Of a stretch of 64,000 nt of DNA, positions 11,140-22,400 are shown in pieces; the first letter of the stretch is position 1, and every line of letters starts with the position of its first letter. Origin of the DNA: Mytilus californianus (Eukaryota; Mollusca; Bivalvia; Mytilida; Mytilidae); NCBI RefSeq assembly GCF_021869535.1, contig NW_026262690.1, positions 92,471,995 to 92,535,994 of the forward strand. The letters are read 5' to 3'. Position numbers and translations under genes: made by a program. The notes under the pieces are model-generated. The model was not told where the DNA came from and searched no databases. It saw nothing but the letters and a program-made list of their open reading frames with translations.

Positions 11140-11944
11140 TTCTAACACAAACGATGCAAACGGCTAAGCGCGCACATGTTTTGATCATTTGTTTCTAACA
11201 TACGTTTGCAAAGTTTACATAAACTTTGACAAATTATGCACTCGCTAAAACTGCGTCTACAGTTTGTCGTTCATCGTTTGTTTGTGCAAACGCTACATTT
11301 GTTTCTAACTTGAGATTTATTAGGTATGTTGGTTGAAGGAACCGCATTTAATTATGACCAAAATAAGTCTGTTTAGTATTTACCAACAACATTTGCATGC
11401 ATTATTGAGAGTTCAAACAGGGTCAGTAAACACTTATTCAACGATGTATTTGTTTCTACTTTTTTAGCCTTCAGCAAACGATAACAAATGCCACACAACG
11501 TTTACACAATTTAGGTTAGAAAGAAATGCACCCTAAGTCAAGACACTATTAATTATTGTCTATATGTCAAACTCTAAACCGGCTCGAGTCTACACAGAAT
11601 GATACCATGTATATGATATCAACATGATCAACTCCAAATTCCCTTAATAAGAAATATACAGTTTTCATTCAGTTGTAAGTAGTACAGCAATGACTTGTGA
11701 ATATGTCGAGATATGATGTCGACGTTGATATTCACATATCAGTAAATAGTACTGTGACAGTATAATAATGTTAGATTTTTTAAAAATAATTAGTTTTGGA
11801 CTGAAAGGTTATACAATTGAATGTGAAAAAGATGTTATGTGTGAAAACGAGTTCGAACATATTATCTCAGAACTTTGCAAAAAGCTTCCGACTGTTGAAA
11901 AATAAAACAAGAATTTGCATGTAGATTTCTGATGTCCAATTACA
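11140..11944. other. No gene recognised
   Basis: AT-rich, with repeated 'gtttgt/acgtttgc' phrases at 11160-11520 that look like degenerate local duplications. Nothing coding is supported. Confidence 0.35.
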
Positions 11945-12520
11945 TGCTTTAAAAATGAGATGTGGTATGGATGCCAATGGGACAACTATCCACTAGAGAT
12001 CAAATGAAGTGGAGATGAGCAATCATAGATCACCGTACGGTCGTCAACAGTGAGAAAAATAATGACTATGAATTGTCGTATCTATAATAGAACAATATCA
12101 AAATAATTGATATATGGTATGACCTCCAAGAGACATCTATCAGCAGACACCACAAGACGTGGATGTCAGAAACTACAGGATACTATAGCCTTCAACAATG
12201 AGCTAAAACAACACGGCGTAAGTCATAAAAGGCCACATGATGACAAAATGTAAAACAATTGAAATGAGAAAACAAACGGCCTGATTAAAACAATGAACGT
12301 AAAACAAACATGACAGATAGTAACCAGAAACAAACACTAAAATCAGAGGTTTCTGACTTGGGACAGGCACAAAAAAGAATATGACGGGGTTAAACATGTT
12401 TATGAGCGCCAAACCTTAATTATCTAACCTGGGACTGTGGTGTTACAGCACGACATACGAACCATCTGTAAAAATCAGTTGGAAAGGGCTTGATCAATGA
12501 GATAGGTAGATCAAAATATA
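11945..12520 (+). repeat. Dispersed repeat family B, near-full copy
   Basis: It starts at 'gagatgtggtatggatgcca' and includes 'gggacaactatccac', a 'caccgtacggtcgtcaac' block, 'aacggcctgatt' and the tail 'tgacttgggacaggcac'. The same order is seen at 43285-43745 and 54350-54790. The tail module is shared with family C. No protein is supported. Confidence 0.85.
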
Positions 12521-12576
12521 AGAAAAAAGACACAAAGTTCACTGGTTTTTCAAGACAGAACTTAAGATGCAATAAT

Positions 12577-12652
12577 TTTATTAAATACAAATGCAACTTA
12601 AATCAATTATAGAGACAGTACGCCCACGAATCATTATAACGTACACTTTATT
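12577..12652 (-). terminator. Two candidate poly(A) signals for the 124-residue gene
   Basis: AATAAA occurs on the minus strand at 12647-12652 and again at 12577-12582, about 170 and 240 bases beyond the stop codon. Either would give a normal-length 3' untranslated region. Confidence 0.5.
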
Positions 12653-12821
12653 AAGTAAAAAAAATAACGGAATATATTTCTTTTGGCTAAATTCTATAGC
12701 GTAAAAGTCATGAAAAAATAAAATTCACAAGTCCTGACTATCATGTTTACACACTTATTTCTACAAATTAGAAAAAAAAAATCATTGACTAGTATCGTAA
12801 TTTTACACGAAGAAATTTTTT

Positions 12822-13196
12822 TTATATTTCATCCACTTCTTTCAATATTTTATGTTTTGGTGGAATTTTATCACCAGAATATTCATCCTTCATATCAGGA
12901 TGTGGTTTAATAGATGCTTCAGAGATGGTTTTATATTTAGCGGCTTCTTCTTTGGCCTCAGATTCCTCTAAACCAGCTGGGGGTTTTGTTCGATTCCGAA
13001 CAACTCTAGGTGTTACATCATCAGGATGTACTTCTCCAACCACCATTTTGGGAGTAATTGTGTATGTCTGGTGATTCCTTTTTTCGTTGGCAAATTTAAC
13101 ACGAGTGCCATTATTATCATCGTCATGTTGTGGTGATTGAATTTCTACTCTAGCTCCTCGTGTTTTGGAGGATGAAGCATTTTGAGCATTTCCCAT
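12822..13196 (-). CDS. Small charged protein with N-terminal M-G, probably myristoylated
   Basis: A 124-residue protein that I do not recognise. It begins M-G-N-A-Q-N-A-S-S-S, giving a Gly2 that could be myristoylated, although Asn rather than Ser or Thr at position 6 weakens the match. There is no membrane segment. The rest is hydrophilic and probably disordered: an acidic D-D-D-N-N patch (about 25-29), a central stretch around T-I-T-P-K, a Pro/Arg block (about 62-74) and a Lys/Glu-rich C-terminus. An upstream leader intron (13226-13945) and downstream poly(A) signals support a real transcript. A two-codon upstream frame lies in the same leader exon. Membrane-anchored signalling or scaffold roles are possible but unproven. 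Confidence 0.6.
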   Translation of the reverse strand: MGNAQNASSSKTRGARVEIQSPQHDDDNNGTRVKFANEKRNHQTYTITPKMVVGEVHPDDVTPRVVRNRTKPPAGLEESEAKEEAAKYKTISEASIKPHPDMKDEYSGDKIPPKHKILKEVDEI

Positions 13197-13225
13197 AGAT
13201 TTTTTTCACTAGGATTATTTCATAT

Positions 13226-13945
13226 CTGCAAGAAAATAATCGTAACCAGTGACAAATATTACAGTACTGTAGCAACACAACTACAACGTTAAACTATATG
13301 TTAAAAGATCTGCAAAAGATTCCACTAAGGCGAACAACTTAGTATTTATTTCGTATAGGTATAAAACCACTAATGCATAGCCCCATTACTTTCTATGTTA
13401 AATTCTGCAATTTCAAACATTAATGGCTACTTTGTCTTAAGTTCAAAACTATACCTTATCCTGACTTGTGCTGAAAAATTCAACATACCTATAATTGCAT
13501 ATAAGAGCGTACTGGTTCCCGGAAGTTTGACAATACAAAAACAGGTACTTCTGATCTGAACAACAGGGTTAATGTGCTCTCCTGTTATAATTTTATATAC
13601 TTCAGTCTTTATTATTCAAAAGAAACTTTCAACAAGGGTTCTAAAGTGATCTCAAGTCCTCAAGCTTTCATTTAATACTAAAACTACCCAAATATTTCAC
13701 CTATTGACAAAGATACAGCTATGCGTAGGAACTATTTTGTTTAAAATATGTACTACTTTATTTCGATCGGGCCTGAATTAGTGGTTCTATACCTATAAAG
13801 TATACATTTTATTTTCGTAAATTTTCAATACATGAATGATTTGTTTGAACAACAGATCAGATATAAAAGTATGAAATATTAAACGGGAATGTTGAATTGT
13901 TTGTAAAACAATAAATATTGTATTAGATTAACATTTAAAACTTAC
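13226..13945 (-). other. Probable leader intron of the 124-residue gene
   Basis: On the minus strand the donor after 13946 reads TTG/GTAAGT. The acceptor before 13225 is a pyrimidine-rich 'attattttcttgcag'. Both are close to consensus and 720 bases apart. The exon after the acceptor begins 29 bases upstream of the ATG of the 124-residue frame and contains a minimal ATG-AAA-TAA upstream frame. Confidence 0.6.
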
Positions 13946-14122
13946 CAAGTAAGGAACACGGTTGATATTATGAGTTTTATAGAATTCACACGTTTTATTA
14001 CTATATATATATAAAAATATTAATTTTCGCGAACCATTTAGGTCACGGAAATTCCATTTTTTGCCATCAGTAAGGAGAGTTGTACAAATAATGTGAATAC
14101 ACAGAACCCCGATCCAATTCAT
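13946..14122 (-). other. Candidate upstream exon with a 59-codon signal-peptide-like frame
   Basis: From an ATG at 14122 the minus strand reads M-N-W-I-G-V-L-C-I-H-I-I-C-T-T-L-L, which looks like a signal peptide. A charged segment follows, ending exactly at the GTAAGT donor. Spliced to 13225, the frame would stop within two codons, so it would be an upstream frame rather than part of the 124-residue protein. It could instead join an exon that I did not find. The start of the transcript is unknown. Confidence 0.35.
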
Positions 14123-14600
14123 CTTTTGCTAAAAATATTTATCATTTTCTGTTTTATATCTCCTAACATGATTCCATTTTTCTCTAATTTCGATTAAAAT
14201 ATGCCAAAACCTGCAGTAAAAATAGATGTATGCCCCAAATAAACATTCCCCGATTGGTTGAACTACTATGGCGTCAATGTAAGCCTCGATGTAAAGCAAC
14301 GCAAGCCTCGATGTAAAGCACACGCTTCCCAAGAGTAAGGAGAGTTGTACAAATAATGTGAATTCACAGACCCCCGATCCAAGCAAGTTATCTTTTGCTA
14401 AAAGTGTTTATCATTTTCTGTTTTGTATTTACCAACAACATTCCATTTTTCTATAATCCCGATTTAAACATGTCAAAACCTGCAGTAAAAATAGATGTAT
14501 GCCCTAGGTAAACATTCCCCGATTGGTTGAAAAGCTGTAGCCTCGATGTAAAGCAACGCAAACGCAAAAATTTCCGATGATATGTTGAACTTCGACCCCG
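14071..14600. repeat. Tandem duplication, about 265 bp, two copies
   Basis: 'taaggagagttgtacaaat' occurs at 14071 and again at 14336. It is followed in both copies by 'cttttgctaaaa', 'cctgcagtaaaaatagatg' and 'cattccccgattggttgaa'. The duplication lies just upstream of the candidate exon 13946-14122 and includes the first codons of its signal-like frame. It may be promoter DNA, but that is inference. Confidence 0.85.
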
Positions 14601-15215
14601 GGCCTATTCACAAGAAGACTTTCTTGCGCTCAAATGTAGTTCTAAGTAAGTATACTGGGAAAGTAAAATTATATTCTTTAACAGAAATATTTACACTTTT
14701 TATCATTAATGTATTGTCATGCTTCTGCATATTTACGCTGAGCTTTAGTAAAATATAATTATATACAAATTTTGTTACGTCAAGCATTAAGAGTAAGAAT
14801 ATATTTCGCGCTTTAACAAGAAAATAATCTGTGTCACCAAATAAGTTTATCAGCATCTTTCTGAAGTTTTCCAACAGAAAATAGCGTTAATTATAGAGAA
14901 ATTTTTAGTGAGTATTACTTATTAATGTTAAGGTTCTCCAGAGGTGGTTCTCTACACCTTCTTGGCGGTCAATTTAATCCCATTTATCAATTATCCCCGA
15001 TGGCGATGACACCCAGTCAATTTGTGTCATGAGTGAAAATCTTATCTAAATATCTATTTGATGAAATAACTTCTTCATTAACTGTACATGCAATATTTTT
15101 GTAGTTTTTGATAACCGTGCACATTCCCATTGCATGTCCGCAAGATAAATGGGTTATGCATTTGTGAATTGTGCAGTCGTCGAATACTCTTCCCCTGTAT
15201 GGGATCCGTAAAAAA
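14601..15215. other. No gene recognised
   Basis: AT-rich DNA with incidental minus-strand frames (88 and 68 codons) that lack any recognisable motif. Confidence 0.35.
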
Positions 15216-15800
15216 AGCAACACATCACTCAGGTTGAGCAGGTACAGCGTAAGGCAGCCAGGTTTGTCTTCAATGATTATAAAGACAGATCACCTGGAGC
15301 AGTTTCAAATTTAATTAAATCATTGGAATGGGAAAATTTAGAAATAAGAAGGAAAAAAACTAGATTAACTATGCTATATAAAATAAATTGGGGGTTAGGC
15401 CTAGTGGAAGTTCCTAAGGACAATTTAACAATATCTGATAGACGTACTAGGGGGAAACATAAATTTAGGCAAATATCAACAAATAAAGATTTCTATAAAT
15501 TTCTTTTTATCCTCGCACTATTTCGGACTGGAACTCACTAACTGAAGCAATAGGTATGTCTGACACCCTGGAATCCTTCAAAAGTGGCATATCCACTCTA
15601 ACATTTGAAGGAGCCACAACAATTTATTAAACTACAAAGCCACTGTACATAATGTATATATGTTATTGTTAATGATTTTTCTTTGTCATATTATTTTTAA
15701 ATTAAGTCCATATGTACATAGCACACAAGTTCCGGGAAGTTTTACACTCCTACCTAGGAGTCTACTCCTGTATTCGGAAGAAGAAGTACAGTAATATTGT
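15216..15800 (+). pseudogene. 3' end of a truncated LINE reverse transcriptase
   Basis: From about 15228 the plus strand encodes the C-terminal region of a non-LTR ORF2. The pieces are Q-R-K-A-A-R-F-V, then N-D-Y-K-D-R-S-P-G-A-V, then S-L-E-W-E-N-L, R-R-K-K-T-R-L and L-Y-K-I. A frameshift falls near 15505, and R-T-I-S-D-W-N-S-L plus the final helix continue in another frame to a TAA near 15630. An untranslated tail ends in GAAGAAGAAG at about 15787. The protein does not align closely to the 3041-3380 copy, but the layout and tail are the same. Confidence 0.85.
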
Positions 15801-16018
15801 GTAATACGAATAATGGCGGAGGATAAAAATTTGTGACGGTCAGTGCGTGATCACGTGACATTATTATTTGTAAGCAAACGGGCTCCCCATGTAACACGTG
15901 TCGGAACTATCCATACAAGGTGCAATCAATCTTATATTTCACTATTTGATGATATTTCTGTGTCTGTTTGTAGGTTTTGAAGATCAGATGTCATAGTGTA
16001 GTTTCATAGACAAATTGA

Positions 16019-18088
16019 AGGTCTTTCCACCAGTAAGGATCTATTTTGATATGAAAATATTAAAATTTTGTTTTAAATGTCAATTTCCGCTTCAAATGAC
16101 AGCTTATTGTACGCTGATTCCAAAAATATATGTTTTTTATACAAAAAGATATAAATAAGGGAGATAATTTTTTACTTCCGGTTTAAAAGATGTTACTTCC
16201 GGTATTGTTTGTTAGTTTACTTGACACTGATTCCAAAAATATATGGTTCTATATACCGTAGAAAGGCTTGTATAGTTCGCAGTGGTACATAGTCCGCACC
16301 CCCTTCTCCCAACGAAATTTTAGGTAAAAAAACTTTTTGTAACTGTTAGAAAAGGTCTAATGAAACTCCGGTAATTTCAAATCCTGTGCGGTCGTTTGCG
16401 GTATTTTCTTGGAAAAACCTGTTTTCCATCATCAAACAGAAGCTGAAACTGCTTGTAAATGATTCTAGAACGCTTCATGATTGTTAAAATAAGTTTAATT
16501 CACTTAAAAAACAATTTAGAAACTTGTGTATGTTTAAACAGGAAGTTTAAAAAGCACGTGTAAAAGAAGAAATTAACCGGTGAGAGTCGAAATCCGTACA
16601 TAACAGATATCACTATAATACGACTTTGAAAGTAAAACAGTTCCATCCTTTTGTAAAACAGTCTTTAATATATCTATCACATTAATGTTTGAAGGGTCTT
16701 AAGCTAATACAAACCATATTAGTCAGTATGAAACACCAAAACGGAACGAACAATAACCGATTACGTTTTGTAGTTTACAAATTCTAAGCTGGTTTACGGT
16801 TGTCTTTTTCACTATGTTTGTATCGTTTCAATCAAGCAGATACCAGTTTATTTCAACCAATGCATTGAAAAGAAACGAGAAATTTGTAATGAAAGGTTTA
16901 GTTTTTATATTTATCAGTATTAATTTGATATTGAATAGAAATAACTTATTAATATGGATGAGTTAAAATTATTAGTTTGAAAAATGATAAGAGCGCCCTC
17001 TACAATAGAAATAACAAAGATGGCGGAACGTAAACAAACCACCTCGACCGCGAAATTGAAATTTTTCTCTTATTTCTTGCTTATTGTACTCTATAGTCCG
17101 CACCCCGTCTGGAAGGTCCAATTTTGGAGAATAAAACCGCGGACTATACAAGCCTTTCTACGGTACTTTTACATTAACTTAGTACAAAAAATAGCTACTT
17201 CCGGTTTACAAAAGGTCACTTCCGGTTGACTTTTTCAATGTCACATTGCTTGCAACCTAATGCAAAAAGTCCCTTGGCTTTATATATCATGTATACATAT
17301 GAGGTAAAAGCAAAGGTCAAAATCTAGAACGTTAAATTTACCTATGACCTTGAGCTCAATTTCAAGGTCATAAACCAAGGACCACAAATCAAAAGACTCT
17401 AGGCCTCTACTTTATATATATTGTTAATGAGTTCTATTACCATACGACTAATATTAGATATAAAAGGGGGAAAACTCACATCAAATGTCTACGTACCCTT
17501 TCAACTAAAATTTACGTGTTACGACATGTCGCAACTAACAATTGTGTGAAAATATTTTGTCGATATCTTATATGATTTCTAAAAATAAGAGATAACAAGC
17601 CAAAATCAAAATTTTGAACATGACCTTGACCTCATTTTCATTTTTTTGGACCAAGGACCTCATATCAAAAGACCCTAGGCCTCTATCACTTATGGTTTTC
17701 CAGTTAAAAATACATTTCACTTATATCAAATACAAAAGGGGAAATAACTCTCATATGGAATCTCTATACGGCTTCGGTCAAAATAGAACCTAACATCTTG
17801 AGGATATAACGAGCAATTTGGAAAAATAAATTTGTCGCTTTCTTTTACGGTTGTGGAGGAGATCTCATAACAAGAAAAACAGTGTTTGGGGAGATAACTC
17901 TTACAAAGAAAAGTGTTCGGTTAAACAGGGTCAGTTTCAAAAGCGTATAGACTGTATGATATCATACCAAAAAACTAAGCGACATCTTTTGAAACAAAAA
18001 TACACCACAAGAAAAAAATTAGGCGGAAGAAAAAAAAAATAATCAGAAGAAAACCAATAGGTCTTTCCACGGAAAGGTGGAAAGACCT
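16019..18088. mobile_element. Composite non-coding element with terminal AGGTCTTTCCAC repeats
   Basis: AGGTCTTTCCAC at 16019 is matched by its inverse at 18077-18088. The right end is itself a 12-bp-stem hairpin (18059-18088). The body contains repeated 'acttccggt' blocks (16170-17225), a duplicated block around 'ctaggcctct' (17400 and 17680) and an AGGTCA-type phrase. A 63-codon, very basic frame lies at 17851-18042. The shape suggests a non-autonomous mobile unit, but the class is unknown. Confidence 0.55.
16256..17163. mobile_element. TA-flanked inverted-repeat element nested in the composite repeat
   Basis: Ends CCGTAGAAAGGCTTGTATAG (16256 onward) and its inverse ending at 17163 are flanked by TA on both sides, as expected for a Tc1/mariner-type non-autonomous element. 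Both termini contain 'tagtccgcaccc' or its near match internally. It splits the 'acttccggt' array of the surrounding element. The 81-codon frame inside is not transposase-like. Confidence 0.7.
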
Positions 18089-18092
18089 AAAA

Positions 18093-19380
18093 AGTACCAT
18101 GATTGTTCCTGTTCAGTAGTTGTGATTTTTTTTATAGAATTAGAAGGTAAGTCTACATTAGTCATTATTTAAATTAAGTCTGAAAAAAATGACTCAACGC
18201 TCTGTGTAATTTTTCCCAAATTTTTGAAACGTGCATAATTAAAGAGCATTTGCTTCCCTTGAACCCTCCCCCCTTCAAATTGCCTAAAACTCGTACTCGT
18301 AGGCCGAGATTACTCTGATGTCCAACATCTGTTTTTGCGATTCCTGCATTTTAACTCTTCAAATTGAACACACTCGGCCTTTCAGCTTATTTGCATCATA
18401 AATGAACGAGGTGTTAGATTATGTTTTCCTATTGAATAAGGGTCATTTTCATAAATCAGCTCTCATAATGCATTGAAAATTACTTTTTCTGTTGGTCATG
18501 TCCAGGGAAAAAACTTAACGGTCGCCCATGGCGACCAGAAATTGACCTGGGCGATCTTTTTATTCAGTTGTGGTAGCCCAGTTGGCGAATTGAAAACAAA
18601 GTACCCGACAGACGGAAATCTGCTGTTTACCGTGGCTCCAAGTGCCGGCTACTTCACTGACAAAAATATAAATTCAAAAAGAAAAAAAATCTTTTTAAAA
18701 TGTATACAGGCAAGTGTCGAGAGTCGTATTGTCGCAAAGTCGCAGTTGCGATAAACAAGGATGTAAAATCAGAGTTTACCTTTGACTAAATATAGTTCAC
18801 GTTAATTCAGGTCACTGATTGGTCGTCTATTTAAAGTCAGGAAAGTATTGTATGTTTGCAAGGATAACAAGAGAGACGTTCCGATGGTCATTTACATTAT
18901 GAAGCGATCAAATACCCTGTTCGGTTTTGTCTTCAAGAAAGCGAAGAAATTCAGAGAAGATGACAATAGCATGTTATGAAATAATGTCAGTCAAATAAAA
19001 GAACGTAAAATATATAATGTTGTTACGAATCTGGAAAACAGTACCTTTTTTAGTTCCTTTTTCAAAGCCCACGTGGTGTCCCTAGAATGAAGGTCAAAAA
19101 CGAAAGAAGAATATTGTTGACCACAAATAAATAACATTAGTTCAAAATGATTTTAGTTTCCTACTTACTGAACAGTTTACAAAAAAGAGAAAATCAGAGG
19201 AGATATCAATGCCCCCAAACCCCCCTAGCAAGTTCAGCCCGCACGCGGGCTTCACCAGTGATACTCATAGTGAAATAATTTTGGCTTCTAACTTTTTGTC
19301 TGGGCTAACTGATTTTCAAGTCTAGTAACCATGCTGGCTACTGGCCTTACAAAGTTAAGTTTCACCCCTGATGTCACAAT
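18093..19380. other. About 1.3 kb with no supported gene
   Basis: A 93-codon plus-strand frame (18473-18754) lies here, but it has no recognisable domain, splice site or poly(A) context. The segment 18505-18600 looks as if it could be a relic of a dispersed element. Confidence 0.3.
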
Positions 19381-19384
19381 CTTT

Positions 19385-20215
19385 TTAAGTTAAAGTAAAA
19401 ATACCAGTATTGATGTGTCAATGTGAAAACTGTCCAAATGTGAGAAAATAGCGGGTGGCAGGTCGATTAAACTTATTTAAATGAAGAGAAAAATGAACTA
19501 ATTGAGGCTTGATTTATATAGATTGTTTTCCTATTGAATATTAAGGGTCAATTGCATAAATCAGTTCCCATAATGTTGGTCATGTGACATTCTTATAAAG
19601 TGAAAGTTAAAATGAGGGTGGTAATGGGGGTACCTTCATGACGAATAAAGGTAAAAAAATCTTGCCGAATGACGTTAACAGTAATTTTTGGTGCATGACA
19701 ATAAAATGAAGACTTTCTTCAAGCCGATAAAAAAACTGACAGATTTTGACGAATCACGTTAATTTTTTGCCAAAAATAACGGTAACGATTATTATTTGAG
19801 ACCTCTGATGAATCATGATAAGGATATGTTGACGAATCACAGTAAAATGTTAATATATTGGACGCTAACGGTAGCCGAAAATGACCGTTAGACGCCTGAC
19901 GGTAAAGGGCATTCATACCCTTTAAAATGTCAGTATTGATGGCAGAGGTGGATTTAGGGGGGGCCAGGGGGCCCAGGCCCCTCCCCTTTTGTGGGATAAA
20001 TTTGGTTGATTATATAGGGAATCACTGAAGCATGACTGGAGCAGGCCCCCTCTTAGGCAGTCAGTGGGCCCCCTCTTATGAAAATTTCTGGATCCGCCAC
20101 TGGATGGGTCAATGTGAAAACTGTCCAAATATGAGAAGATAACGGGTGGCAGGTTGATCAAACTTACTTAAATGAAGAGAAAAATGAATAAATTGAGGCT
20201 TGATTTATATGGATC
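19385..20215. repeat. Direct duplication, second copy carrying a CAG-ended element
   Basis: The block starting 'cagtattgatg' then 'gtcaatgtgaaaactgtcca' and running to 'gaggcttgatttatat' occurs at about 19404-19520. It occurs again at 19931-19942 plus 20103-20212. The second copy is interrupted exactly by the element at 19943-20102, so the first copy serves as an empty site. Confidence 0.9.
19943..20102. mobile_element. Short hAT-like non-autonomous element with 5-bp duplication GATGG
   Basis: The 160-bp element starts CAGAGGTGGAT and ends ATCCGCCACTG, which are imperfect inverted ends. It is flanked by GATGG (19938-19942 and 20103-20107). CAG-type ends are typical of hAT elements. A 5-bp duplication is shorter than the usual 8 bp of hAT, so the superfamily is uncertain. 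It has close relatives at 28236-28393 and, in its ends only, 38628-38761. Confidence 0.85.
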
Positions 20216-20566
20216 CAGTCGACTCCAGAAGCAACGAAGCAGCACATCCACTTTGGACGGGCAAATATCATCTATCTGATATGGGACCAGCTGAAGTCCC
20301 ACTGCCCTAGCTGGATGTCGCAAAACAGTCCTTGGAGGTTAGAGTAATCTGTGACTACAAAACTCAATTCCAATGACAAAAATGCCCTAATCTTAAATTA
20401 AAAGCATTGGAAAAGTAAACTGTAAATTAAAATTTTGACAATGACCACAATTTGTTTTAGTTCAATGTACATGTAATAATATGCGGGATAATACATGAAC
20501 TTAATACTGCTTCAAGGTTATACAGGATTGTCAATGTAAAAATAAAATAATTTGTTTGCTAACTTA

Positions 20567-20841
20567 GGGAGCTACCATTTGATTTTTAGGGGGGGGGGGG
20601 GGGGTCTAGGATGAAATTTGAAAAAAGGCAGGATGAGACTATGAAATAAAAGGCAGGATGACAATTTATGTAAAAACAAGTCTGGATAAACTAATAGAAA
20701 AAAAGGCAGGACAAAAAAGAGGGAAAAATAAAAAGGCAGGACACATCACATCTGGGAACTAAAAAAAAAATGCAGGACAAAATGTTTCATCCTAGCCCCC
20801 CCCCCCCCTTTTTCCCCCATAAAAATGGAAAGGAAGTTCCC
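20567..20841. mobile_element. Foldback element with poly-G/poly-C arms
   Basis: The left arm runs GGGAGCTACC..., then about 16 G, then TCTAGGATGAAA. The right arm is TTTCATCCTAG, then about 13 C, and a degenerate inverse of the left end. The centre has 'aggcaggac' tandem phrases. No protein is encoded. Confidence 0.75.
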
Positions 20842-22400
20842 TTATAGTGTTTCCTTCAGAGGGTGTTGGCCTGGAATGGTACCCTGCAGTATTCATACGC
20901 CTGTTCATGAGAAATATTATGGTATGCCTTTGTCTGTCTGCCCTGATCTGTCTGTTTCTAGCATGTTGTTCACTAACTCACCAATTTGCATGAAACTCTG
21001 GTGAATTGATTATATCTACTGACGTGAGCTCCCTTTTAGATTTTTAGGAATTTTATAATATACATTTTCAAAATGTGAGGTTTTATTCATTAAAAAAGGG
21101 GGATTTTCATGTTAACGCCCATTAACTCTAAAAATGCTTTGTTCACAAACTCTTCAACGCTTTCACCAATTTGCATGAAACTGTTGTGAATTGATTATTT
21201 TATAAATTTTAGGTTTCCCGTTTCAGAGTTATATGGGATTATACTCATGTATTGATGTGAGCTCCCTTTAGATTGTTTTGGAATTTTAGAATTTACATTA
21301 TCCAGTTACAATGTAAGGGGTTTTATTCATTCAAAAAGGGGGATTTCCATGTTTTACTTTTTGGACATTTACTCGAAAATGCTTTAAGCAGTTGTCATTT
21401 GTCATGAAACTTTGGTTAATTGTTTATATATATCTATTGATGCAAGCCCTCTTTCAATTTAATAAATTGTGGAATTTTATTCATAAAAAAGGATGGCTTT
21501 CCCAGTTTGCAGATCAAATTCAAAAGTTTGTACATGCACTTCTCTGGCATGTTTCAGTAAATGTGTAAATTATAACTGACATAACTAACTTTGACAATTA
21601 CCACATATTTTTAAGTTCAATGTACATGAAATATACAAGGTAATGCATGTAGACTTGATACTGCTGCAAGGTTATACAGGGTTGTCAATGAAAAAAAAAA
21701 AAAATTGTTTGCCAACTTTGTGTTTCCTTCAGAAGGTTTTGGTGTGGTATGACACCCTGTCAATTTGATACGCCCGTTTACGGGACGTACTATGGTATAC
21801 CGTTGTCCGTCGTCAACATGTCAGACATTAACTCAAAACCACTTTAACTAATTTGCATAAAACTTTGGTGAATTGTTTATATCTATTGACATGAGCTCCC
21901 TTTCATTTTTTGTAAATTTTAGATTTTACGTTTCTGAGTTGTGGGGTTTTATTCATTAAAAAAAGGGGGATTTTCCAGTTTTCGGACAATAAAAGCTTTC
22001 ACCAACTTGCAAGAAATTGTGGTGAATTGTTTATATCTATTGACATGAGTTCCCTTTTGATTTTTATATATTTTACATTTCTGAGTTACAGGGTTTTATT
22101 CATGAAAAAAGGGGGGATTTTCCAGTTATGGACAAAAATCAAAAATGCTTTCAGCAGTTTGTATGACATTTCGGTGAATTGTTTATATCTATATTGATGT
22201 AAGCTCCGTTTAGAATTTTATAAATTTTACATTTTACATTTCTGAGTGATGGGGTTTTATTCATTAAAAAAGGGGTGATTTTCCAGTTTTCGGACAATAG
22301 CTCAAAAATGCGGTCAGCAATTCTCATGAAACTTAAGTGAATTGTTTACAACTATTGATGCAAGCTCCCTTTACATTTTCACAAATTTCTAATATGACTG
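20842..22400 (+). repeat. Degenerate tandem array, unit about 150-230 bp
   Basis: The phrase 'gtgaattgtttatatctatt' or a close variant occurs near 21000, 21186, 21415, 21868, 22021, 22171 and 22335. Each is followed by 'gagctccctttt', 'ggggttttattcatt' and 'gggggattttcc' variants. The array includes a duplicated lead-in around 'gtttccttcagagg' (20850 and 21722). It is non-coding. Confidence 0.8.

Noticed and set aside
18473-18754. 93-codon plus frame
   Set aside because: It reads well in its first half but has no recognisable family, no good start context and no neighbouring exon. More likely a repeat relic.
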